Source: Acidimicrobiia bacterium (GTDB taxonomy: Bacteria; Actinomycetota; Acidimicrobiia; Acidimicrobiales; Hopanoidiivorantaceae). Taken from it: a stretch of DNA of 11,334 bases. Both the position numbers and the translations under genes were made by a program. Below are positions 1-5,628 of the stretch, piece after piece (within the stretch, counting starts at the first letter, position 1; every line of letters starts with the position of its first letter). The notes beneath the pieces were generated by a model. The model was not told the DNA's origin. It searched no databases and saw only the letters and a program-made list of their open reading frames with translations. Where the stretch lies: positions 1 through 11,334 of the forward strand of contig JAHRAM010000104.1 in the NCBI GenBank assembly GCA_020027305.1. Direction: 5' to 3'.

Positions 1-162
1 GATTTTCCAAACGACCTTTCTATAACTGCTTCTACTGAGGAGGGGCTTGTAATGGGTGTTCAGCATAAAGAGCATCCCACATTTGGCATTCAGTTCCATC
101 TTGAATCTATCCTGACTGAGGAAGGAAATGAGATGATGGAAAATTTTTTAGCCCATATTTAG
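1..162 (+). CDS. trpG: Anthranilate / aminodeoxychorismate synthase glutaminase subunit, 3' end
   Basis: Partial gene: the window opens in frame with the last 53 codons and a TAG stop at 160-162. The peptide runs from a region ending GVQHKEHPTFGIQFHLES to a C-terminal MMENFLAHI. The QFHxES element carries the His and Glu of the class-I amidotransferase Cys-His-Glu triad, which hydrolyses glutamine and passes ammonia to the chorismate-binding subunit. ESILTEEG just after it is typical of the TrpG/PabA family. The usual QFHPES has Leu in place of Pro. TrpG and PabA cannot be separated from this fragment, and one protein often serves both pathways. The stop overlaps that of the convergent PASTA gene. 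The same convergent trpG/pknB pairing is known in Mycobacterium, which supports the call. Confidence 0.9.
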   Translation, partial: DFPNDLSITASTEEGLVMGVQHKEHPTFGIQFHLESILTEEGNEMMENFLAHI

Positions 163-902
163 GCATCAGGTATTGGGCCGCTTGACACAATCACGGTAAC
201 TTCTTTCAAATCGCCTAGCGGGAGGTTTGCTCCTGGTCGAGTATTGATAACAAAGCCTTCTAAAATTTCATCGTGCTGCTGGCGTATGATAATGGCGGTT
301 GCCCCAATTGCTTCTAGCTCAGAGACAGCTTGGTCTTCTAACTTGTTTTGTAAGTTGGGAATGCGAATAGTTCCTTCTGAAATGAAAAGCTGGATGGTTT
401 CACCTGGCGCTCGCTTCTCACCCTGTGGAGGCTCTTGGCGAACAACTACTCCTGGAAATGCAGGGCTATCCACAGACTGTATTTCAACTTCATATCCATA
501 CTCATCTGAAGTCAGCACTCGCCTCGCATCTGCTTCTTCAAATCCAACCACTTGGGGAACTGCTTTTCTATCTCCGCCCTGACTAACAAATATTGTGACC
601 GTATCACCAAGATTGACTTTGGCGCCTGGGCGGGGGTCTTGAGCATATACCAAGCCGTTGGGGATTTCAATGTTTACCGCCCGTTGGATTTCTACTTCTA
701 GCCCAATATCTTTTAAGGTTTGTGTGGCAACTTCTGCTTGGGTGCTATAAACCGAAACCACTTCAATTCGTTTTTCTGTGCTGATTGAGCCACCCAAGAT
801 GAACAAAACTGCTGAAACCACTAACCCAGCTGCCACAGCAACCCCAAGAATGGAAAACAAAATTGCTTTTCGCTGGGTGGCAGGGGGGTAGTAATTCTTC
901 AT
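159..902 (-). CDS. Membrane-anchored three-PASTA protein (split-off sensor half of a PknB-type kinase)
   Basis: A 247-residue protein with a short cytoplasmic N-terminus rich in Lys/Arg, one membrane segment at about 13-37, and three PASTA repeats at about 44-108, 113-176 and 178-242. Each repeat shows the usual pattern: an early V/IPxxxG or similar, then DPRPGxxVxxGDTV, QEPPxGEKxxPGETI and TRPGANLPLGD, ending in a VSxG-like strand. PASTA domains outside the cell bind peptidoglycan fragments or lipid II. Normally they are the C-terminal half of PknB/StkP kinases. Here the kinase ORF stops 2 nt before this ATG, in another frame. No Shine-Dalgarno precedes the ATG: the 14 bases before it are CAACAACAATAACT. 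Expression therefore probably relies on termination-reinitiation or on a -1 frameshift from the kinase. The 3' end overlaps the convergent trpG stop. Confidence 0.9.
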   Translation of the reverse strand: MKNYYPPATQRKAILFSILGVAVAAGLVVSAVLFILGGSISTEKRIEVVSVYSTQAEVATQTLKDIGLEVEIQRAVNIEIPNGLVYAQDPRPGAKVNLGDTVTIFVSQGGDRKAVPQVVGFEEADARRVLTSDEYGYEVEIQSVDSPAFPGVVVRQEPPQGEKRAPGETIQLFISEGTIRIPNLQNKLEDQAVSELEAIGATAIIIRQQHDEILEGFVINTRPGANLPLGDLKEVTVIVSSGPIPDA

Positions 903-904
903 AG

Positions 905-1855
905 TTATTGTTGTTGAATTTTCTTTGGGCTATTTTTTCTGAGGGCATCCATCAGTTCTTGGCTTGATTGAAATCGATTTGCTGGATTTTTTTCAAGTAG
1001 TTTAGAAATGATGCTCTTGAGTGAAGCGGGGAAACCATTTGAAAATGCTGGGCGCTCTATGATGTGCTTTTTAGCAACCTCTAGCGAATCTTTGCCAGAA
1101 AAAGGAACTTTGCCTGATTGCATTTCATACATCATAATACCTAGGGAATATAAATCGCTTCTGGCATCAACTGTCTCTCCCCTAGCTTGTTCGGGCGAAA
1201 GATAGGCGGCTGTTCCAGCCACTGCTTGGTTTAGATTTTGTTGTTGTGCCTTTTCCATCATTGAAAAATAGGCTATACCAAAATCAGCGATTTTGACTTC
1301 TCTATTTGTTCTATTTCTATTCTCGCTGTCTTCCCCACTGTTTTCACTACTTCCCCCATTACTTTCAAAAAGCAAGATATTACTAGGTTTGATGTCTTGA
1401 TGAACAATGTTGTGAACGTGTGCAAAATCTAGCCCCTTGGCAATTTCAAATGAAATGCGTAATATTTCATCGGGGAGGAATGCCCCCTTTTGCTTTAAGA
1501 GTTGGGCAAGGGTTGGGCCATCAATATGTTCCATAACTATGAAATAGATTTTCGCACTACCTTGAAAATCGTTGTCTTGTAAATCACTACCTTCAAATTC
1601 ACTACCAAGATCATAGACAGCAACCAAGTTTGGATGAGACAGCCCAGCTACTGCCTGTGCTTCTAATTGAAATTTTCGCACAAACTCATCTTGGGTTGCC
1701 AAAGCTTTTGATAGCACCTTAACTGCAACTTGTCGCCCCAACTCTTTGTCATGTGCCAAATAAACATCAGACATTTTTCCAGAAGCTAAACATTTGGCAA
1801 GTTCATAACGACCAGCGATTGTTTTTTGTGAAAAATTTTGAGGTGAGCCTGACAT
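905..1855 (-). CDS. pknB: Ser/Thr protein kinase, PknB-like catalytic domain without its own TM or PASTA region
   Basis: A 316-residue Hanks-type kinase. Visible elements are the glycine loop at 23-32 (LASGKMSDVY, keeping only one of the usual glycines), VAVK with catalytic Lys46, helix-C Glu65, the catalytic loop HQDIKPSN with Asp154, Lys156 and Asn159, DFG at 191-193, and SPE at 220-222 in place of APE. The HRD Arg is Gln153, making this a non-RD kinase. Two low-complexity insertions are present: about 86-101 before the hinge, and about 164-186 (Ser/Glu/Asn-rich) between catalytic loop and DFG. The protein ends about 14 residues after the last kinase helix, so no juxtamembrane, TM or PASTA part is encoded in this frame; those follow 2 nt downstream. 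It lies 65 nt after the PP2C gene. The ATG has no Shine-Dalgarno but sits 8 nt after a TANNNT box. Confidence 0.92.
   Translation of the reverse strand: MSGSPQNFSQKTIAGRYELAKCLASGKMSDVYLAHDKELGRQVAVKVLSKALATQDEFVRKFQLEAQAVAGLSHPNLVAVYDLGSEFEGSDLQDNDFQGSAKIYFIVMEHIDGPTLAQLLKQKGAFLPDEILRISFEIAKGLDFAHVHNIVHQDIKPSNILLFESNGGSSENSGEDSENRNRTNREVKIADFGIAYFSMMEKAQQQNLNQAVAGTAAYLSPEQARGETVDARSDLYSLGIMMYEMQSGKVPFSGKDSLEVAKKHIIERPAFSNGFPASLKSIISKLLEKNPANRFQSSQELMDALRKNSPKKIQQQ
923..929 (-). promoter_or_regulatory. Candidate -1 ribosomal frameshift heptamer C_CCA_AAG
   Basis: On the minus strand the kinase codons here read AGC CCA AAG AAA. The last C of AGC with CCA AAG forms CCCAAAG, an X_XXY_YYZ slippery heptamer in exactly the kinase frame. 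A -1 slip gives CCC AAA GAA AAT and then stays open through ACT ATG into the PASTA gene. The -1 frame has a stop (930-932) just before the heptamer and the zero frame stops at 905-907, so only about 25 nt are available for a productive shift, and the heptamer lies in it. No clear stimulatory hairpin or upstream Shine-Dalgarno-like element was seen, so this is a candidate only. Confidence 0.35.
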
Positions 1856-1863
1856 TTTTTGTT

Positions 1864-1869
1864 ACTTTA
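1864..1869 (-). promoter_or_regulatory. Possible -10 box of the kinase gene (TAAAGT, leaderless geometry)
   Basis: TAAAGT fits TANNNT and is followed by exactly 8 nt (AACAAAAA) before the kinase ATG. The start codon has no Shine-Dalgarno, and a transcript beginning at or just before the ATG would fit. No good -35 hexamer is visible at 16-18 nt upstream. The gene could also be transcribed from the phosphatase gene as part of one operon. Confidence 0.35.
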
Positions 1870-1920
1870 TTTTTGCCTCTTGTCTTCTGGCACTGCCTTT
1901 TTGAGTTGTCTTTAGGCGCT

Positions 1921-3081
1921 TCATTTAGAAACCTCTGGTTGAAAAAATATAGAGACCAAAAGCACAGAAATATTATCTCTGCCGCCTGTCGCTAGGGCTG
2001 CCTGCACCAATTGTTGGCAGGCATTTTTTAGTGCCTGTTCTTTTTGTGGCTTGTGCTCTTTAGTAATGCTCTCGTTACTGGATTGCTCTGGCAACATCTC
2101 GTCTGTTTGCTTCACTAACTCCTCTTGTAAAATCTCAGATATTTCTTTGTCGGTGAGTTCCCCAGTTAATCCATCAGAGCAGATAAGAAAATATCTGGCA
2201 GGTGGGTTGGGTTTTGGGGTTGGGTTGGGCTTTGGGGTTGGGTTGGGCTTTGAGATATCCTGTTGTGCGTTTTGTGGATGCTCTGGGTTGAATTTCCCCA
2301 ACTCAAATATATCGACTTCAACTTCTTTGTGAATTCCAACTGCCCTAGTTAATTGATTTGCTAATTGACTGGTTGGTTGATTTGTTGATTGTTTTGCCAA
2401 ACGGGGATTTATCTTTGCCCTTCCCAGCTTGCTTTTAATTTTTCCTTTTCTTATGTTTCGCTTTTTATTTTTGCCATCAGCTTTTTTGACCTTACCGACT
2501 TTTCTAACTTTGCCAGCTTTTCTAGTTGCATCGGCTTTTTCATACTCGGCTGCCAGATTATGGTCGCAAGTTATTTGTGAAAGCTCATACTCTAATTTGG
2601 TGAAGTCTGTTTTTGCATCGGCTTTTTCTTGTGTTTGCAAATTGGGCAAAAACTCATAGAGGCGCGAGTCGCCTACATTGGCTACAAATATCTGTTGTGG
2701 GCTTACTAGCAAACTACAAATCGTGGTTCCCATTCCATTTAGCGCACGAGTTTTTTGCCCAGTTTCAAATACTGCTCGGTTTGCTTCCTTCATAGCTTTT
2801 CTTAACTCATCCGTTTCTTTTGGCTTAGAGAGCTCTTTTGAATTAAGGTGCTCTTTTGAATTGGGGTGCTCCCTTGAATTGAGATGCTCTTTTTTCTTGA
2901 AAAAATTAACAAGGGTGTCAGTTGCTAGGCGAGCTGCTTCTGTTCCTCCAAAATGTCCACCCATCCCATCTGCTACCGCAAATAAATGTTGGTCGCTATC
3001 AAGCGCAACTCCACAAACGACATCTTGATTTTCATCACGATAATTTCCGATGTGGCTTTCGGCCGCCCAAAGAACTTCCAC
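1921..3081 (-). CDS. pstP: PP2C-family protein phosphatase with low-complexity and basic insertions
   Basis: A 386-residue soluble PP2C (PPM) phosphatase, the expected partner that reverses the kinase's phosphorylations. The motifs occur in order: RDENQD (15-20), ADGMGGH (37-43), GMGTT (116-120), VGDSR (136-140), CDHN (172-175), LTRAVG (244-249), CSDGL (301-305) and GGRDNISV (366-373). The metal-binding aspartates at 20, 38, 303 and 369 are all present. Unlike mycobacterial PstP it has no TM helix. Three insertions stand out: EHLNSK-type repeats (about 65-83), a Lys/Arg-rich stretch (about 186-230), and KPNPTP repeats (about 278-293). The start is GTG (3079-3081); no ATG lies between it and the upstream in-frame stop near 3115. 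It is first gene of the phosphatase-kinase-PASTA operon. The symbol rests on synteny and family. Confidence 0.93.
   Translation of the reverse strand: MEVLWAAESHIGNYRDENQDVVCGVALDSDQHLFAVADGMGGHFGGTEAARLATDTLVNFFKKKEHLNSREHPNSKEHLNSKELSKPKETDELRKAMKEANRAVFETGQKTRALNGMGTTICSLLVSPQQIFVANVGDSRLYEFLPNLQTQEKADAKTDFTKLEYELSQITCDHNLAAEYEKADATRKAGKVRKVGKVKKADGKNKKRNIRKGKIKSKLGRAKINPRLAKQSTNQPTSQLANQLTRAVGIHKEVEVDIFELGKFNPEHPQNAQQDISKPNPTPKPNPTPKPNPPARYFLICSDGLTGELTDKEISEILQEELVKQTDEMLPEQSSNESITKEHKPQKEQALKNACQQLVQAALATGGRDNISVLLVSIFFQPEVSK
2204..2257. repeat. 18-bp tandem repeat, three units, encoding KPNPTP; G-run rich on the plus strand
   Basis: Units lie at 2204-2221, 2222-2239 and 2240-2257. The first two differ at one base and the third diverges in its last bases. 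The period is six codons, so copy changes keep frame in the phosphatase. The plus strand has eight runs of three or four G separated by 2-4 bases, a strong G-quadruplex pattern on the template strand of the gene. Confidence 0.85.
2832..2885. repeat. 18-bp tandem repeat, three units, encoding EHLNSK-type hexapeptides
   Basis: Units at 2832-2849, 2850-2867 and 2868-2885 share GCTCTTTTGAATT-like bases, and a degenerate fourth starts at 2886. Each unit is six codons, giving EHLNSR, EHPNSK and EHLNSK in the phosphatase between the DGMGG and GMGTT motifs. The in-frame period suggests growth by replication slippage. Confidence 0.8.
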
Positions 3082-3089
3082 TATTAGAT

Positions 3090-3095
3090 ATTTTA
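3090..3095 (-). promoter_or_regulatory. Possible -10 box of the phosphatase operon (TAAAAT, leaderless geometry)
   Basis: TAAAAT matches the -10 consensus at five of six positions and stands 8 nt before the GTG start of the phosphatase, with no Shine-Dalgarno between. A weak -35-like TTAAAG lies 17 nt upstream. The start is only 44 bp from the divergent tRNA-Leu gene, so both promoters share very little space. Confidence 0.45.
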
Positions 3096-3125
3096 GACTT
3101 ATGGCAGCTAGGCTTTAAGCTGACA

Positions 3126-3210
3126 GCGCGAGTGGCGGAATTTGGTAGACGCGCAGGATTCAGGTTCCTGTGCCCGAAAGGGTGTGAGGGTTCAAATCCC
3201 TCCTCGCGCA
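3126..3210 (+). tRNA. tRNA-Leu (anticodon CAG)
   Basis: Class-II tRNA of 85 nt. The acceptor arm GCGCGAG (3126-3132) pairs with CTCGCGC (3203-3209), and the discriminator base is A3210. The D-loop contains GG-TAGAC. The anticodon stem CAGGA/TCCTG encloses the loop TTCAGGT with anticodon CAG. A long variable arm (TGCCCGAAAGGGTGT) follows, then a T-arm GAGGGTTCAAATCCCTC. CCA is not encoded. It diverges from the phosphatase gene. A tRNA-Leu also borders the pstP-fha end of the pknB cluster in Mycobacterium (leuT), in the same relative orientation. Confidence 0.97.
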
Positions 3211-3216
3211 CATTAT

Positions 3217-3284
3217 ATATTAAGCGAGATGTACGAAATATATATTAGGTATATTAGGCGAGATATACGAAATATATATTAGGT
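3217..3284. repeat. 34-bp perfect-period tandem duplication behind tRNA-Leu
   Basis: Two abutting 34-bp copies, 3217-3250 and 3251-3284, agree at 32 of 34 positions, differing at 3223/3257 and 3231/3265. They are AT-rich with a core GCGAGA-ACGAAATATATATTAGG. The repeat begins 7 bases after the tRNA 3' end and lies in the gap before the L,D-transpeptidase stop. No coding function is seen. Confidence 0.85.
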
Positions 3285-3332
3285 GTATATAGCCAAAGAA
3301 AGGAATGCGGTAGGGGAAACGTCGTTAGGCAA

Positions 3333-4340
3333 TTAGGTAATAATGCTAACTGGGGTTCCCACCTCAATGATTGCAGCCAAATTGTCAATCACATTATTGT
3401 GAAGGCGAACACAGCCCGAAGAGCCTCGAAACTCTGTATCTCCTATTTTTTCTGGCTCATTAGTACCATGTATAGCTACCTGTGGAGTACCTCCACCAAA
3501 CTCAGTTAACGTATCGCTAAACAACGCTATCGTGAAAATCCATGAGCCATAGGCTGCCCCTTGGCCGCCTTGAGATCTTGATTTGTTATTATTAAAAATC
3601 TTCGCCGTGACAAAAGTGGATGCAACTTCAGGGGTTGGGCGATCTGGTCTGCCGACAATAGATTGGGCATGATGAAGAAGCTTTCTTTCATCTGGTGAAC
3701 CATCAACAGGAGCCTCACCTTCCCACACTGAAATTGTTTTATCTGAAAGGTCGACAATTATATGATGCCTGTGGGTCTTCCACTCAAAATTAGATGTTTC
3801 AATCCATCCTGTTTGGCCGTTGGGGCGTGTAGAGAGCAAAACCTCTGCCCATTGATCTCCTACTTTTGCATCTTTGTTGGTTACCAAGAAAGTTGCTCTA
3901 GCACCCCAATATGTGGGATCGGTTGGAAAACAATCGCTACCAAAATCTATGAGTATGTCACAATTATTTCTTACTCGCTCTTGGCCTGAATGAGGGTCAG
4001 TATATTTCTCTTTGATAATTAGGTCTCCATTGGGCGAAGAATAAACTGGGATGGTTCGCTTTTCACTGGTTTGTCTAAGTTTGGCAATCAAGAAATATTT
4101 GGTAGTTGGCCGAGCCTGAGGTTCTGTGGGCTCTTTGAGAATTGTAGTAATTGGCTTTGGGGCAACTTGAGTGGTGGTAGTTGAAGGGGGGGCAACAACG
4201 ACTGGCCCGCTTCTTGTGGCCTGAGTGGTCGTGGTTTCTGGTGTTGTTGAAACGCTGCCGTGATTACAAGCTGTCGCTATCAGCGCCATAGCAACTGCCA
4301 CAAAAAATGCTAACTTGGTTTTCGGTGCTTTCTTTAGCAT
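3333..4340 (-). CDS. Lipoprotein L,D-transpeptidase (YkuD), third intact copy in transcription order
   Basis: A 335-residue secreted lipoprotein. A Lys-rich start and hydrophobic segment end in IATAC, placing the lipidated Cys at 25. A Thr/Pro-rich linker (about 28-80) follows, then an SH3-like module (about 82-182) containing IPVYSSPNGD and LSTRPNGQTGWI, then the YkuD catalytic domain (about 192-334). The active site is IHGTN with His291 and SSGCVR with nucleophile Cys310 and Arg312. These enzymes form 3-3 cross-links or attach proteins to peptidoglycan, using a tetrapeptide acyl donor. Cys127 and Cys137 in the SH3-like module are matched in both paralogues and may form a disulfide. The gene has its own promoter about 130 nt upstream and an AAGGAG 13 nt before the ATG. 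It is closest to the copy at 4565-5623. Confidence 0.95.
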   Translation of the reverse strand: MLKKAPKTKLAFFVAVAMALIATACNHGSVSTTPETTTTQATRSGPVVVAPPSTTTTQVAPKPITTILKEPTEPQARPTTKYFLIAKLRQTSEKRTIPVYSSPNGDLIIKEKYTDPHSGQERVRNNCDILIDFGSDCFPTDPTYWGARATFLVTNKDAKVGDQWAEVLLSTRPNGQTGWIETSNFEWKTHRHHIIVDLSDKTISVWEGEAPVDGSPDERKLLHHAQSIVGRPDRPTPEVASTFVTAKIFNNNKSRSQGGQGAAYGSWIFTIALFSDTLTEFGGGTPQVAIHGTNEPEKIGDTEFRGSSGCVRLHNNVIDNLAAIIEVGTPVSIIT

Positions 4341-4353
4341 CGTTTTCTTGTTG

Positions 4354-4359
4354 CTCCTT
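4354..4359 (-). promoter_or_regulatory. Shine-Dalgarno AAGGAG of the first L,D-transpeptidase
   Basis: AAGGAG lies 13 nt before the ATG of the gene ending at 3333. The spacing is longer than ideal, but it is one of the few clear Shine-Dalgarno sequences in the window. Confidence 0.55.
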
Positions 4360-4466
4360 GCCGCCTGTTTTAATTTCTTAATTTCTGCTCTTAATTTTAT
4401 CTAGTTTTAATCTTTAGTTTATAAATGTTTTAAATTCAATTAATTCTAGATTTACCATCTATTCAT

Positions 4467-4495
4467 ATTTTACAAATGAAAATTCGTTTTGTCAA
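4467..4495 (-). promoter_or_regulatory. Sigma70-type promoter of the L,D-transpeptidase at 3333-4340
   Basis: TTGACA (4490-4495, full consensus) is followed by a 17-nt spacer and TAAAAT (4467-4472, five of six). The predicted start near 4460 gives a 5' leader of about 120 nt. The promoter lies between the decayed copy at 4515-4557 and the intact gene, so this copy can be expressed apart from the two upstream paralogues. Confidence 0.75.
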
Positions 4496-4514
4496 TCTAG
4501 TTGTCGATGATTTT

Positions 4515-4557
4515 TTGTGGCCTAAGTGGTTGTGGTTTTCGGTGCTTTCTTTAGCAT
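4515..4557 (-). pseudogene. Remnant of a fourth L,D-transpeptidase: 5' end with internal deletion and stop
   Basis: Bases 4533-4557 equal the first 25 bases of the gene at 3333-4340 (25/25). Bases 4515-4538 match an internal part of its Thr-rich linker (4214-4237) at 22 of 24. The two parts join through a shared TGGTTT hexamer, as expected of an 84-bp in-frame deletion between short repeats. The reading starts MLKKAPKTTTT, then a CAG codon has become TAG. It begins 7 nt after the stop of the upstream paralogue, the same tight spacing as at the 5623/5629 junction. Confidence 0.75.
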
Positions 4558-4564
4558 TTCTCAA

Positions 4565-5623
4565 TTAGGCAATAATACTGACTGGGGTTCCTATCTCAAT
4601 AATTTCAGCCAAGTCGTCAATCACATCATTGTCGACACGAACACAACCAGATGAAAGTGCCCTGCCAAGTTTTTCAGGAACATTCGTGCCATGAATGGCA
4701 ACTTGAGGAGTGCCTCCATCAAAAGCCTCTAAAGTGTCGCTAAACAACGCTATTGGAAAAATCCATGAACCATAGGCTGACCCATATCCACCTTCTGATT
4801 TTGTTTTTTTATTATTAAAAATCTTTGCTGATACAAAGGTGTTCATGGCTTCAGGGGTTGGGCGAGAAGGTGTGCCGATAATAACTGGAACATGATGAAG
4901 GAGCTTCCTTTTGTCTGCTCCACCCTCAAGAGGAGCCTCACCTTCCCACACTGAAATTGTTTTATCTGAAAGGTCTACGATTATATGATGCTGATGAGTC
5001 GACCACTCAAAATCAGCTGCTTCAATCCACCCTGTTTGGCCGTTGGGGCGTGTAGATAATAAAACCTCTGCCCACTCATCTGTTGGGCTGGCATCTTGAT
5101 TGGTTACTACAAAAGTTGCTCGGGCGCCCCAACGTGTGGGGTCGGTGGGGAAACAACTCTCACCAAAATCTCTCAATGTTTTACATTCGCCCTCGACTTG
5201 TTCTTGGCCGTTCTCTTGCTCATTTTCTTGCCCGTAAAGGTCAGTTTCTTTTTCCTTTGTAATTAAATCACCGTTCGGCGAAGAATAAACTGGAATACTT
5301 CGCCTTTCATTGGTAGCCCTTTTTTTGGCAGTCAAAACATATCTAGTAGTTGGGCGAACCTGAGGTGCGTCTAGCGGTTGAAGAGTTGGGATTGTAGTAA
5401 CCAATCTTGGTTCTGGCGATATTGTCTCTGGCGGAACGGTAGCAGTAGTTGTCGTGCTTGAAGTAGATTGCGTTACAACAACCACTGGCTCGTTTTCTGT
5501 AGTTTGAGTGGTTGTAGTTTCTGGTGCTGTTACGATGCTGCTGTGATTACAAGCTGTTGCCACCAACGTTATCGCAGCTGTTGCAAAAAGTGCCAGCTTG
5601 GTTTTTGGTACTTTTTTTAACAT
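4565..5623 (-). CDS. Lipoprotein L,D-transpeptidase (YkuD), middle copy
   Basis: A 352-residue paralogue of the gene at 3333-4340 with the same plan: signal peptide ending VATAC (lipid Cys25), Thr/Pro-rich linker (about 28-92), SH3-like module (about 93-202), YkuD domain (about 212-351). The catalytic residues are His311 in IHGTN, and Cys327 and Arg329 in SSGCVR. After the catalytic motif it has VDN where the others have LHN or VHN. A Gln/Glu/Asn-rich insertion (about 131-143, QENEQENGQEQ) lies inside the SH3-like module, just before the conserved Cys147/Cys157 pair. Its ATG begins 5 nt after the stop of the upstream copy and has no Shine-Dalgarno, so translation is probably coupled. It is transcribed from the promoter at 6700-6728. 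Confidence 0.95.
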   Translation of the reverse strand: MLKKVPKTKLALFATAAITLVATACNHSSIVTAPETTTTQTTENEPVVVVTQSTSSTTTTATVPPETISPEPRLVTTIPTLQPLDAPQVRPTTRYVLTAKKRATNERRSIPVYSSPNGDLITKEKETDLYGQENEQENGQEQVEGECKTLRDFGESCFPTDPTRWGARATFVVTNQDASPTDEWAEVLLSTRPNGQTGWIEAADFEWSTHQHHIIVDLSDKTISVWEGEAPLEGGADKRKLLHHVPVIIGTPSRPTPEAMNTFVSAKIFNNKKTKSEGGYGSAYGSWIFPIALFSDTLEAFDGGTPQVAIHGTNVPEKLGRALSSGCVRVDNDVIDDLAEIIEIGTPVSIIA

Positions 5624-5628
5624 TTTAA

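Noticed and set aside
953..960. A_AAA_AAT heptamer just upstream in the kinase (near 931-938) as the frameshift site
   Set aside because: A -1 slip there meets TAG at 930-932 at once, so it cannot produce the kinase-PASTA fusion.
1753..1995. Plus-strand ORF over the kinase/phosphatase gap
   Set aside because: It lies antisense to two well-supported genes, has low-complexity hydrophobic content and no start signal.
2922..3248. Plus-strand 108-residue ORF running into tRNA-Leu
   Set aside because: It is a shadow of the phosphatase and of the tRNA; its C-terminal part is translated tRNA.
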